The notes beneath the pieces were generated by a model. That model was not told the origin of the DNA and searched no databases. It worked only from the letters and a program-made list of their open reading frames with translations. Below, piece after piece: positions 1 to 12,256 of a DNA stretch of 64,000 nt; the first letter of the stretch is position 1, and each line of letters opens with the position of its first letter. Position numbers and translations under genes: made by a program. Where the stretch lies: positions 31,028 to 95,027 of the forward strand of contig OENT01000530.1 of assembly GCA_900239685.1 (NCBI GenBank), read 5' to 3'. The stretch is from Rotaria macrura. Taxonomy: Eukaryota > Rotifera > Eurotatoria > Philodinida > Philodinidae.

Positions 1-663
1 ACTCACCACACTAGATCTGAGCGACAATACGATAGGAGATGCGGGAGCAGAATATCTTGCTGACGCATTAAAGCACAATACGGTGAGTCGCATTCTATCT
101 TCATCTGCATCATACAAACATTCACACTTTTTCACACAGACAGTCACCTCACTAGAACTGAGCTTGAATAGAATCGGAAATGAGGGAGCAGAAAATCTTG
201 CTGTTGCATTAAAGCACAATACGGTGAGTCTGATTCTATCTTCATTTGTATCATAGAAACTTTCACACTTTTGGCACAGACGCTTACCACACTATATCTC
301 GGAGAAAATGAAATCGGCACCGAGGGAGCACAACATTTGGCTGACGCATTAAAACACAATTCAGTGAATCGCATTCTATCTTCATGACTATGATACAAAC
401 ATTCACACTTTTTCACACAGACACTCACCACACTAGATATCAGCTATAATGGAATTGGAACAGAGGGAGTACAACATCTGACTGACACATTAAAACATAA
501 TACAGTGAGTCTCAGTGTATCATCATCTGTATCATGCAAACATCCACACTTTTTCATGAAGGCACTCACCACAGTTGGTCTCAGGGAAAATGGAATCAGG
601 AACGAACTTTATACATGTTTGAAGAAATTTATTGAACGCAATAGGAAGTGTGCGAAATCTTGA
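1..663 (+). CDS. Leucine-rich-repeat protein (NLRC/RNI-like), 3' end, five exons
   Basis: Partial at the left edge. Exons are 1-82, 140-223, 280-363, 421-504 and 562-663 (stop TGA 661-663), all joined in phase 0 by 56-57 nt GT-AG introns. Each internal exon is 84 nt and encodes exactly one 28-residue repeat of the type TTLDLSxNxIGxxGAxxLAxALKHNT, the ribonuclease-inhibitor-like LRR seen in NLRC3/NOD3-type proteins. The last exon breaks the repeat after about 15 residues and ends in a basic tail (RNRKCAKS). Such proteins are solenoid scaffolds for protein binding; the upstream part, which could hold a NACHT or other domain, is outside the window, so function is open. The introns resemble one another as strongly as the exons do, so the gene grew by copying an exon-plus-intron unit of about 141 bp. 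Confidence 0.87.
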
Positions 664-1790
664 AGATATGGGCAAAAATGTTCTGGATGAGTCCCTAAAA
701 CTGTTTCATGTGCATTAAGTTTTGTATTTTTGTCAACTTTGATCATAGAAATCATCTAGTTCATCTGGAATATCAAGATATACATTTAATGTTTTATGAG
801 TGTTATTTTGGTATCTACATGAGTTGTTGAGAGGATAGCATCTCATATTGTTAATGACGGTCTTACATACTACGTTGCTTAAGAGTTGATATGAACTCAA
901 ATAATAGACGAAGCTTTTAGGTCAATTATCATATATTGAATGCCCTTCGATTTGGAAATGATAATAATTTAGAGTTTCATTGTAGGAAGATTGCCAATAT
1001 TCTGCTTAGTTGCAACTTTTATATTGCCTCTTGATTGAAGGAGGTTCCTAGGAAATAAAGTAGTTTGCACGGTTGCTTGCTTTCTTGGGGTCAAAGGCCA
1101 ACGATCAAAGGTCAAGTATAAAGCGAATAGTGATTCACGAGAATTCAGATAATTCTAGAGCGGTAATCGGGATAGGGGAATCCGAATCCGCTATCGGTTT
1201 CTTGAACATTTGTTTTGTCGATGTGGTTCGCCGGGGGAAAAGCACGAAATCCATGCTTCCAAGAATGAAAATCAAATTGCGAATCCCAGCGTCTCCAACC
1301 AGTCTTGTACCAACTTGTGAGACTGTTGGGTTCGAAGAAAAGTTGTTGTCTTCTGAAGTATGGAATAAGTTTGATTTTCATCTCGTTTTGAGTTAAGAAG
1401 AAAACGTAGAACAGAGAAAAATACTAGCTTGATTTTGTGCCATTATTTTAACCGTAGTGGTCAAAAGCTTTGCGAGAGACGACCCTAAGTCCCTGAATTG
1501 TATCGATGTTGTGTCTCTCGTTGTGTTCTTTGTTTTGTTGATTCGGATAATAGTGATAGCGTGATTGCTGAAAGATATATCAGAGCGACAGATAGTTGCC
1601 ATTGTCATGCATCAAAGGATGCCATGGGGTGTATACTATGATATCGCATAATTAAAGGGATTGTATGCCAAACCAAAAGAAGATAACATTACCACATCAT
1701 CATCCGTATCATAGATCAAAAGACTTGAAGAGATCAATATAAAATAAACAGTGAGAGAACATCTGAAATTGATTAAGGCACAATCGAGTA
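664..1790. other. Intergenic, no gene recognised
   Basis: The 3' flank of the LRR gene. A 107-codon open frame at 1073-1396 (+) has no recognisable domain and is overlapped by open frames on the other strand, so I do not call it. A stretch near 1160-1205 resembles one near 55603-55650 (see findings). Confidence 0.5.
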
Positions 1791-1884
1791 TAAATATTGA
1801 GTTGGCCAAAACGTTTTTGCGTTTTTATTAAAAATCTTCTTTTTATTCTTGAACTTCAAGGATCAAATTAGCTTTCAGCAATTT

Positions 1885-2338
1885 AAGCTCCATTGCTGTC
1901 TATGACTTGTTGTCAAAGTTCTCTTAGGGAAAGGATCCCGCGTTCGTGAAAGGCGTAAGGCTTTTTGATGAAGAATCTGGCAAGGCCCATTTTGAGGTTG
2001 TTCTCGTCGTCGAATTTTTACTCACGTAAATAATCAGACATTGAACGGTACAAGTGGTAGTTCGTAGCTGCTAGTCTGAAGAAAAAGGGGGATGGGGAAT
2101 CGTAACCCATCTGAGCTTCAATATATTTTCACGTGTCGAATTTGCAATATGAGGCCCGGCGTTATCGTGTAAAAAGTAAATTCTATCCTACTTCCCGTGG
2201 AGTTTGCTGCAGCTTGGTAGAATTATTCACAACAGAGATCAGCAGTGATGTTGCAACCAGTCGAAAAATTTCCCAATGAATAATCCTTCTCACTCCGCAC
2301 CTAACGCTCAGTATAATCTTCTTTGCCTGAAGGTCATT
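1885..2338 (-). pseudogene. Decayed mariner transposase, C-terminal half
   Basis: Reading the minus strand and allowing frame changes gives the conserved blocks of a mariner (Tc1/mariner, DD34D) transposase in the right order: AKKIILSV followed by RRIIHWEIF, then FLHDNAGPHIANSTREN, LRWVTIPHPPF, LAATNYHLYRSMSDYLRE, KFDDENNL, RFFIKKPYAFHERGI and finally QQVIDSNGA. The second catalytic Asp is in HDN (family form HDNARPH, here with Gly for Arg); the third catalytic position, normally SDYH or TDYH, is Asn (TNYH). At least two frameshifts and several in-frame stops break it. The N-terminal half (DNA-binding region and first Asp) is absent: homology stops near 2338, right where GT-rich telomere-like repeats begin. 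The element is dead; its inverted repeats were not found. Confidence 0.85.
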
Positions 2339-2340
2339 TT

Positions 2341-2434
2341 TGGATGTGGGTGCGGGTGTGCGCGTGCTTGTGCGTGTAGGTTTCCTCTTTTATATACTCC
2401 CACGCACGCAACTCATGTACCACACCCACACCCT
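2341..2434. repeat. Degenerate interstitial telomere-like repeats, inverted pair
   Basis: 2341-2380 is a GT-rich tract (TGTGGG/TGCGGG/TGTGCG units) and 2400-2434 is the complementary AC-rich tract ending CACACCCACACCC, which is two exact units of the TGTGGG repeat reported for bdelloid telomeres. The two tracts face each other across about 20 bp and directly abut the truncated mariner copy, as expected of an old healed break or a fossil chromosome end. Simple GT microsatellite expansion is the alternative. Confidence 0.55.
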
Positions 2435-2459
2435 GAGCAAGCAAGAACAATGTTTGAAT

Positions 2460-5400
2460 AGTAATACGTAAGCAGAAAAGGTGAATTTATTCTAATCGGC
2501 TCTGTTATGAATGTATGTCATGGATTTTTTTCCTTTTCCAAAATCCGCATGCTAAATGCAACATTTGATATGCCCGTACACTTGATTGGGAGCAGCAACT
2601 GACGTGAGAAATTAAATCTATCGTAAACATGCTGCCAGTTTTAAAAGTGTGAAATGCGATGTGGCTACTAGTAGGAGTTACATGAACATTGATTTAAGCA
2701 GACAACGCTTCCGCATCAGATTCTAATGACAAACAAAATCGCTTATCGTATATATTTCAACACTGATTTTAGATCGAGTTTTACAATACTGCTCAATAAC
2801 ATCTAGAATAATAAAAAGTCCTTTACATATGTTCTACTGCTTTCAAACATTCTTGCTAGTGGAATTACCATGATGCTTGAACCTTCAATTTATATGTTTT
2901 TCATTAGTCAGAATGAGTATGGATAACAGTTGTAATGAGAAAGGATATACTTGTCAAGCCTTTCGTAGTATTCAGCTGCCAGTTTCTACTTATTTTGAAC
3001 TTGTACCAGGGTTCCGTGTTTCTAGGGAAGGAGGAGTGTAATGATTTCTGTTAGGTTAGATGAAATGACATGAAATTATGTTTCTTCATTCGAAAAGACG
3101 GTGTTTATATAGGTAGCGAAAGGAGAATACATATTTCGATTGTATGACATCAGGAATAAACTAATTCCCAATACGTATGTGTACGTAATAAAAAATCGAC
3201 ACAGCATATGGAATCACCTATGTGATGTGAACCTGAATCAAGTTCGCAATCTGGTTTTTCGAAAGTACTGTACCACGTTCTTCAAGCGTCTGTGCAAATT
3301 AGCAAGATTAAGATTGTTTCAGTTCACTCAATTATTATAGATGGTGTTGAAAAGTCGTTTATTAGTAAAATCTAGGCAGAAGTTGATTTTCTTTTGCGTC
3401 GATGACTTTGAATGCTTTTTAATTATAAATTCGAATTTTAAGAGAATATATTCACTGGATTTATTTGCAGCCAGAAATCATCCATGCGAACGATGATACC
3501 ATGAATGACTTTTAACATGAGATATTAAACGAGTATATGTGATCCGTGAACTGAACTAATTAATAAGAGTAGGCATTCGCATACAATAAATTAAATGAGG
3601 TTCATCACAGAGAGAGATTTCTAAAATTTCGACCTGAAACTACAACAGAGTATTTTCCTAGAGACTTTGAGTGTGAGAGTCCATCAGATTCAGCTTATGG
3701 GAAATTTTACGTGATAAGCATAAACCGAGTGAAGAACATTATCAACAACTGATCAATCCGCATCATAAATAATCATATTCATCGTTATAGTAACAATTTC
3801 TGACTTTGCTAAAAAAACAGTCGATTTATAACTTTGATGATCTAGAACATATTTTTGACATAGACTATTTGGACTCATATATTGAACGAAACAACTGGTT
3901 TTCTACCAAAATCTTTGCTTTATAATAATGGGGAACGAGACATTAGAACATGAATAGTCATAAAACAAAATGAAAACACTACAGATGAATTCATAACTTA
4001 ATCAACATGATTGTTCGACGATTGTTTCACCTCTGTAAATTAGTACAAATAAACTGTGAATCACTATTAACCTGTTTTCTTTTGAAGCAAAACAATGAAT
4101 GCAAACTGTATTTTTATATGTGACTGTTTGATTATGCTTTTCGATAAAAATTTGTGTTTCACTGTTTTCAATAGATATTTTACATGCGGTCACTATGCAA
4201 GAAGGATACAGTTACGAAGCAGAAAATGAAACGAGTGAAATCATAAGGGTATTACTTATTTATTTTAAAAAACAATCCGAACATGTTAGAACGGATGTAT
4301 TAAGGACGACTTCATCTTAGATTCATTGGATCAATGTGAAATGCTTGCTGCGAAATGTGTTGCTTTAGATACATCTCCATTGAATAATTCATGGAGATCG
4401 AATACTTTTATCAACAAAACAAACATGCACAAAAAACTATGATATGCTACTAAAAACCCAAGAAAAGAATTATTATGTGCTGTTTAAATTTCATAATAAA
4501 ATTTGTTGTGCCCAGTATTACTGCCAATTGAAAAGGATGGACCATTTAATGGAGATACTGAAGAATTTGTTATGTTAATAGTCAATAGCGGAGGACTATT
4601 ATAAGATTTATGATTAAGTATTCGTTGAGCTTATTGATTGACGTCAGCAAAAGTAACTTGATGTTATTGTTGTGATGATGATATTATATTTGGAAATGAT
4701 TGAAGGGATACAGATGAATTTACTTCCATGGATATTGAGATGGATCCACTGATATGTGATGTGAGATATTATCGACTGATGTTCCACTGACTGAATCATA
4801 CTTACTATCGAGTGATAATGAAAATGATATAGATAAATCTGCACTCGGAAAACGAAGGAAACATCTTGAAAATAAAAATCACTATTAAAAATACAAGACG
4901 ATCAAAATCATACTGTTTAGACAATATACTTGTTGAAGACATGCTTGCATAGTTATAATTAATAAAAATGCCGTTTTTACTAAGGCAGTCTCAAATGAAC
5001 ATGAGAAAAAAGTGAATGTGAGCCTAGAAAAATAATGTCACATGTTGAATTCTACTAGACATCAGTAATGTACTCGTTCTCAAAGGATAATCGTTTTTCT
5101 TTCTAACTATACAATGATTCCTATACTACTGTCTCGAATTCCAAGAGACTGTCGGACTTTTTAATTCACTAGAAGATTTTCGTAAGCTTTCCTAAGGATG
5201 ACATGCAAACTAATACATAGATCAACTCCACAGCAGCATTGATTTTTGTCATTCTCATGAAAACCAATCAAGAAAAATCACAGCTCGATCTAAACTCTAT
5301 ATCAACTGATTGATTGCGTTTATTTATGATAGAATCATAAAACGTTGGTCTTCAATAAAAAAGACTATTAGTCATAATTTTTTCCCAAACTGGGTTACCG

Positions 5401-7310
5401 ATTAGGGAAGAGAGTTGTATCCTGACATATTCGGTAGATAATCGTTGGAAGGGTCACATTCTCTGGGATTTCACCCGAATCACTTGTTTTACGACTAGCA
5501 AAACAGGAAACATGCCCAATAAAATTTCAGACCTCAGCTACTCATTAAAAAACATCGATAAATCTCTAAAAACTTCATGATTATACATCGATTATATGAA
5601 GTAATTGTCATGTGAGACGATGAAACTTTCGAATACTTCACTCTATTGCAGTCAATTCTTATACTGTAGAGTTTTTTTTCTATGGATGAGTACATCACTA
5701 GAATCCGCCCCCATTATAGAGCCCTCACAAATGGAGCGGATCGATAGAACCTTCATCAACTTTCTTGAAAATCTCCCTTTAGTATTGAATGATGATTTCG
5801 AATACTATCGTTCGTGGATATCTTTGATGCCCCTTCTACGTTTTTTTCAACAATTATATGTAACATACTCATATTAACATCGACTTCATGTCGATTATTT
5901 TTTCTTCAAATAAGTTTTCTCTCTCTGGCCAAATACCATATGTACCAAAGTAAGTTGAATCAAGATCAGCATCTGGTAAATGTAAAGGGTCATTTTCTTG
6001 TCTAAGATAGATAATCTAATTTGAATATATCTAGAAAAATTAAATTTAACTATCAAGAAGCTAGAAAACTGTGAATAAGTAAATAAACTTGATGTATTGG
6101 TTATCTATTTTCGTATTATTTTTATGGCTTGATTGACTAGTTGATTGTGTTTTGTTTTCCATTGTAGTGATAGAGAAAGTGATACTCTATTGAACTAATA
6201 TCATAATTATAAAATTCTGATAAAATCTATTTTTTTTTCGTTGATGATGGTTGCAAGCATATAGATGAATAATTTTCGATTGAAATAAGATAAAGTACAG
6301 TGGCTTTCACCGTTTGGAAGAGGAGATGAAGATGCATCGAATATAACATAATATCCACGATTAGCGATTTGAATGGACAACTATAATTATGAATAAAATA
6401 TATATACTGTAAAACAACTCATGGTATCAGTTTGTTCTTAAAACACCTAATTAAGTGTTTTACTGCACATGAAACAAAATATTTTTAGTATATATAAGCA
6501 TACTTAGAAATGTATTCAATATATCCAAAGGATTCCAGGTGGCTAATAATGTATGACCATGTTTTTCATGTCATATTTTAATCACTGGCGTGAGTATGTT
6601 TTATAAAAAAGTGGATTATACCAAAATACTAGAAAAAGTGTGAGAACTTTGATTTGTTTCGAAAGAATGAAGTACATATTGAAAACAAGTTTCTTGCTGT
6701 GTAATGTAGAGCCTTTGAAACCATGTCTGCAGATGTATTTTGTTTTTCTTTAATAAAACCTATTCAGTGATTAAAATACGAAATTCAAAATAAGATCGTA
6801 CATTATTGGTCCCGAAAGTATTCCGAAGAAATTGATATTAACGATTCGGAACGGAACACACCAATAATATCGTTTGAATTCTATTGAATACACATAATAA
6901 CTATTGATTTTAGTGATGATTATGAGCCAAGAAATTTTCTCAGTTGTGTTTTTAAACAATAGTTGAATGTCTTCTAAGAATTAACATCCGATGAGTGTTT
7001 ATGGTAATAAAATGGGAACATGTTTTCGTATACAATAGTTTGTGCAAGATATTATCAATATTCGATCAATTACATTGTCATTCAACCATCTGTACTATTC
7101 CCTTGTTGAGTGTCTATCTAGGCAATTCCTTGAAAAGAACATAGATGCTAGATTTATGAAAATGATCTATAGCGTTGTCTGCTAAGAGTAGTTACAACAT
7201 GTTTCTTATTCAAATACGCTGTAGTAATTGCAAAAAAAGCTTTTTGTTTCCTTCTTTCGAATTATTCAGCAAAGAAGATGTTCGTTAAATCATATTAGAA
7301 GTATTCGAAT
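2460..7310. other. Gene-poor AT-rich DNA with coding-like islands
   Basis: No intact gene. On the + strand there are short open stretches whose composition looks protein-like rather than random: 3140-3340, about 3603-3752 (contains FRPETTTEYFPRDFE), about 3812-3922 (contains NFDDLEHIFDIDYLDSYIE), about 4522-4613 (contains IEKDGPFNGDTEEFV) and about 5690-5860 (contains FLENLPLVLNDDFEYY). They lack a common frame, clear splice sites or a known domain. They may be exons of an unrecognised gene or remains of a decayed one. Confidence 0.35.
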
Positions 7311-7322
7311 TAAATGAAGCGT

Positions 7323-7586
7323 CTAAGTTACAAAGTAAATCTTATAACTATTAGTTATGTTTGGCATATCTGTGCCGAGATATCCCAGTTCTATGATATC
7401 TTCTGTATGTATGACATTGTTTGGTAAATCAATTTTCATGGTATTTCCATTGTCGACATATATGAGTTGACATTTTATGTACAGAATAGAACGAATATTG
7501 ACCCCATTGACTCTTAAATGATTTTGCCGGCTTTCTGTTTTGCAAGCGAGGAGAATATCATGAACGGTTATCATATGTTTTAGCAT
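7323..7586 (-). CDS. Possible small ORF, unrecognised
   Basis: An ATG-started frame of 87 codons with mixed, protein-like composition (for example YIKCQLIYVDNGNTMKIDLP). No domain, signal peptide or membrane segment is evident. It lies about 330 bp downstream of the putative DnaJ-type zinc-finger gene on the same strand, so it could be a later exon, but I see no convincing splice pair. It may equally be chance in AT-rich DNA. Confidence 0.2.
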   Translation of the reverse strand: MLKHMITVHDILLACKTESRQNHLRVNGVNIRSILYIKCQLIYVDNGNTMKIDLPNNVIHTEDIIELGYLGTDMPNITNSYKIYFVT

Positions 7587-7915
7587 ATTGCAATTACTTC
7601 AGGACTAGAATAATTGTGGTGTTATTAAAATTATGTAGTAGTAGATCTTCTTTACAAAATGAGAACACTATCATTCGATTTTGCTCACATATTCAAAGAA
7701 AATGCAAACGAATTTATTGCGTTTCCGTTTAAAATATTCATCATTTGTGGAGAATCTGAACTTTTCTAACAAGCATAATTGAAGTAAGAAATCGATAGAC
7801 AGCAAAGCGAGAAAAATAAAAAAGAACATAGAAAAATCCTTAATGCAGGAGTAGTTATTCGGTAAGGTATATAGTATTACAAGGAAGTAGCATTGGTGTC
7901 AATCGTTGTTCTTAA

Positions 7916-8173
7916 CTAGCGATAACCTTTGCCAAAACACTCCTCACATTTTTTCGTAACTGATTGACGTCCGTAACCATTACATGAGCATGATGGACTA
8001 TATTCTGACCATGTTTTTTCTCGATTCTGACAGCAATGACAACTCTCTTCAGCATCGATTGTTCCAAATCCTTTGCATGTATAACATGATGTTTTTTTAT
8101 GTCGATGACTATTCCGATCTTCTCCACGTTCGTCTAGATAATCGTTGCTGATAAGTCTAAGTTGATTACCCAT
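7916..8173 (-). CDS. Small DnaJ-type Cys-rich zinc-finger protein
   Basis: 85 residues from an ATG that gives an MGNQLRLIS start; an upstream ATG at 8248 in the same frame only adds a non-conserved stretch. The C-terminal 55 residues carry four Cys clusters: CYTCKGFG, CHCC, CSCNGYG and CEECFGKG. Three match the CxxCxGxG or a shortened form of the zinc-binding repeat of DnaJ/Hsp40 co-chaperones, where four such motifs bind two zinc ions. There is no J domain. The MGxxxxxxS start resembles an N-myristoylation signal, so membrane attachment is possible (inference). It could also be the terminal exon of a larger protein. Two motifs are imperfect (CHCC and CSC), so a decayed copy cannot be excluded. 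Confidence 0.55.
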   Translation of the reverse strand: MGNQLRLISNDYLDERGEDRNSHRHKKTSCYTCKGFGTIDAEESCHCCQNREKTWSEYSPSCSCNGYGRQSVTKKCEECFGKGYR

Positions 8174-8249
8174 TTTGTTCGAAAAAGTTTCTAGTGAATG
8201 ATGAAAGGTAGAAAGAGAATAGAACATTGATAAGCAAATAAAAAACAAG

Positions 8250-11200
8250 CTAAATTCGTTATATTTTTTACTAAATATACTTTAAACTCGCCTGTTGTGG
8301 ATTTCAAAGTTAGAGAATAGTAAATATGTCCTCTCGCTTAACATAAACTCAACAAAAACAAACATGACACATAGAAGAACATGTTGATACATTGCATATG
8401 TTAGTAGGAAAACAGAAGGCGGTCGACTTTTGCGAAGAAAATTTTCGTTGTCGGAATATACTCTAGAATTTTAATTGATCAACTATTCGGTTTATTATAA
8501 CTATCAATGTCAAAGTTTATCTAAATAATGCACAGAGACATTCTCTATCACTTGGAGCCTTACTTTAGTCTACATTAGTAAAATATATATGATGGCGAGT
8601 GAATACTATCTATTCGTATGATAATTGACACATTACAGACGAGAATATGGTATTGTTCGATGGAAAAAAAGAAAGCATCAGTGTAATAGAGTACATACGT
8701 AACCGGAGAGAAATCTAATTGATGAAACGCAATCGTATAGATAGGTGTGCGTGAAAAGAGAAAAACATTTTCATAAGAAATGAAATGGAGTATCTCTATG
8801 TTTATATGAATAATTAAATAATAATTTCCTTTCTGTACGTATTCACCTATGCACTTGTCCACGTGGTCTTATACTCGATATATTGAAAACGTGTTTGTAC
8901 AAAAAAAATAACTACAAACCAATGAATATATATCTGATTAGTAGTATATAGTGAAGATGAAATTGTTCATTTCCCATATTTACTTTGTAAAGAGTAAATA
9001 TAGTTCGAATTCGAATCTTAAAATATATAGAATAATGTTCTAGGTTTTTTTCAGCTACTAGTGAAAACAAAAATACTTTTACTTCTCAATTATGAATAAT
9101 TATGTGAATAAGAACGATCCGAACTCTTCTCATATGTCGTGAATTGTAACTAACTAACATAAGTAATTACCGATATGTTTGATATGATTTTTATGTCAAT
9201 ATCAAAGATCATTTATTGAATAAATTTCAATACTAGTTTAATAGGTATTGTAGTCGAGATTATACAATGTTATGCTCGTTATCAATCTTCATATTTGTTC
9301 ATAGTAGTCTGTGGTTGTAAAACACGAAATACTAAAAATCGAAATGAACGATTTTTTTGAACAGAATTCTTAAATTCTGTTGGAAAAGGAACCCTAACTT
9401 GAGATAATACAGGGTTTGAAGATTGCACCGAAGAAACCCTCATGTCTAATACAGAAAATCATAAACATCTGCTTTTTTATGACTAGACTCGGAGAAATTA
9501 CAGCGAATCACTTTGTGATGCATATATTAAGAATTTGTTTTGTGAAACATGATTATTAATGCATGCTGAAGTATAAAGAGAGAGATGTTCAGATTTTCGA
9601 GAAACAATATTGATAATTTCAAAAATCACACAGTAATGCGATACAACAAATACCAGTAATTTTAGATAGGAGAAGAGTTAAGACTGTTTTTTGATGGACA
9701 AATTTATATTTCTTTGCAAGTTTTGACGTATCACGAGTAAAAATATGTTCGCATTTCATAGATCTGTTTTACATTCTGTGTCAAGTCTATCTTATTGTGC
9801 CTGTTGTCTCTCGTCGATTGCAGGAGAATACTTTTTCTCGTTTTGACAAATAGTCCATTTTGAAAAAATAGTTTAACGTCTGATCTTAAACGTTCAGTTT
9901 GTTTTAAGAGACAGTCAATTCATCACATAATTTACCGATACCGAACACGCTTAAGTTGGAACACATAAAACTCAACAATAGAATCATCATGAATAGAGAA
10001 ATTTAGTCATGGTATGTAACCGGGGTAAATATCTTTCCGTTTCAACAAGAGTTTTATCCTTTCAAGCAGGTTGTATAGAAAATGTTTTAAAACTTGGCTC
10101 TCTAAATTGGAGTCGTATGAAGCATATCTTAATTACCTGTAACGAAGAGGGTAGTAAGTGAAATTTCAAATGTTTAGATTAATGAAAACTGTTCCCACTG
10201 AATACATCAATGATTAACAAATTATATTGAAAATGAGGTCCACATTTCGATAAGAAATCGATCGAATTTCCAAACTAACATGATACTTATGATTAACGAA
10301 CTCTGCTCTATCTTTTAAAATGAATTTTTCAATACCTGCTGGTAAAGATAGACACAGAAACATAGCTTTATCATCAATTTTTCATTCCGATGTCAAACTC
10401 ATTATTGCCAAGAACACATACTTAATTTATTTTCACAACGATTTCACTAACAGTGTTTTCTTTCATGAAAATAATACATTGATCTTATCTCGATAAAAGA
10501 TACATATATATATGTTACCATTCAATTCCAGATTTAGTCCAACGTCAGATTGAGGGAAATGTTGTCGTTAAAACCTTCATTCATTCGAAAATTCTATTCT
10601 CGGGAATTCCATTGTTTCTTTACAGATTCTCGAGGAAAAATCTTATTCAATCATTATCACTGAACTAAGGGAGATTTGAACGAAAGCATTTCTCCCAATC
10701 TGGCACCGAACTTGTTCAAATTTTGATCCAAAATTGACCGCTAAATATATATATATATAACACAACACACTTCTACATGAATCGAATGAACTCGTCAAAT
10801 TTAGATCAATTTACTCATTTAAATGTAATCGATCAGGTTTTTCCAAACACACATTAGTCCAGTTAAAGTATTTACCACATATGAAACTTTCGAAACTATC
10901 AACATATGTATGAAAAAGAAATGGGCGAAGCCTCGAATTGGATACCAAGTGAAATCTAAAATATTTTTTTAGCAGTGAATATGAAACTATGCAAGTAGAT
11001 GACTCATTATACTCGATAATTACTGGTAAATTAAGGGTGGGTGTGTGCCATTAATGGTAGTATTCACATCCCTTCACCCACACAAGTACTTCTCAGGCAA
11101 TGTTACTTATTGAATTATATGCTGAGAGAGTAACAATATTTAATTCTATGAAGTGCTATTTTGTTTCGTTACTTTAATGATTTGCGCAGAAATGATCGCA

Positions 11201-12250
11201 AAATATGAGCGGAAGCAAGTATCAATATTCTTTTTCCTATCAGAAGCTAATTACAAGTATTGACTAAAATGAATCTCAGGGTCCAGATACATGAATTTTA
11301 TGGTTTGAATTTCATAGCAGTTCTTCAGAAGACTGCTAAGGATCTATAAATATGTCACATGTTTACTCTTGTTGAAAACTTTGGGGTAAAATTTTTATCC
11401 AAAGTATCTCACACTTGAATGACTCACTTTTGACACGACCTAGCTGAATGGTGCACATTGTCTTTGAAAAGCAATATATCTATGTATATGCCGAAATATT
11501 CGGAAGAAACCTCGTGTTATCATCTGCTAAAATATGCAAAGACTTGCATAGACTAGTGTATAAGATAAGAAGATTACTATAGTGTAGAGTAAAAGTAGCA
11601 AAAACAGGTCATTCTGCATGACTCTACTTAGCGATAAATATTTTACGTCGAAAAGCAACTGCCAAGCTACACCACATAGACGATCGCACCCAATGCTAGA
11701 AGAGATTATATGTACCAAGACGAAGTTCATTGAAATATGTTTAAACGAAAATATTTAATTCCGCTCAATTGTAAGAACTGAATTTCTTCGCTGTCATCCT
11801 CAAACGTATTCGATGTTTAAATTTCAAATGTTTTCTTTTTTTTCTAGGGTATTTTTCACTGTGATGTATTGCTCAGATGACGAGGTAAAAATAACAGTAT
11901 TATAAGATAACAAAGTATTTCGCAAAAAAACTTTGAAACTATTTTATCGACTCAAAAAAAAAATGAGTGACTTCGTAATAAATATGTTTTAACAGCCATG
12001 ACATAGCTGTTGTGCGATTTATCATTATAGTTATTAAACTCTTGTCGTTCTTGCCGTCTATTATCAAATCACCTTTCATCGATAGAACTTCATACGAAAT
12101 CTTTGTTTGGAATATTAACTCCTTTGAATTGCTTCGAATGTTTTCCTTCTGTATGTTGTCAGTATAATGACTCAATTCTTTCTTTCTTTTTTCATTCTCT
12201 TAATAGTCGTGTGATATTTTTATTTTGTTTATACACATCTTCTCAAAGTA
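8250..12250. other. Intergenic, no gene recognised
   Basis: About 4 kb of AT-rich DNA with no open frame resembling a known protein. It contains short TA runs (near 10508 and 10746) and, at 11033-11086, a GGGTGGGTGTGTG tract facing a CACCCACAC tract about 40 bp away, again resembling inverted telomere-type repeats. Confidence 0.5.
11033..11086. repeat. Short inverted telomere-like motif pair
   Basis: AGGGTGGGTGTGTG on the left and CCCTTCACCCACAC on the right could pair as a hairpin with a loop of about 25 nt. The units are variants of TGTGGG. It is isolated in gene-free DNA. Confidence 0.35.
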
Positions 12251-12256
12251 GAAGAT

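Noticed and set aside
144-431. 95-codon minus-strand frame over the LRR exons
   Set aside because: It reads the complement of repeated LRR exons and introns; the + strand model has perfect splice sites and a known repeat.
2276-2461. 61-codon frame (+) with Cys/Arg run
   Set aside because: Produced by the GT-rich telomere-like tract next to the mariner fragment.
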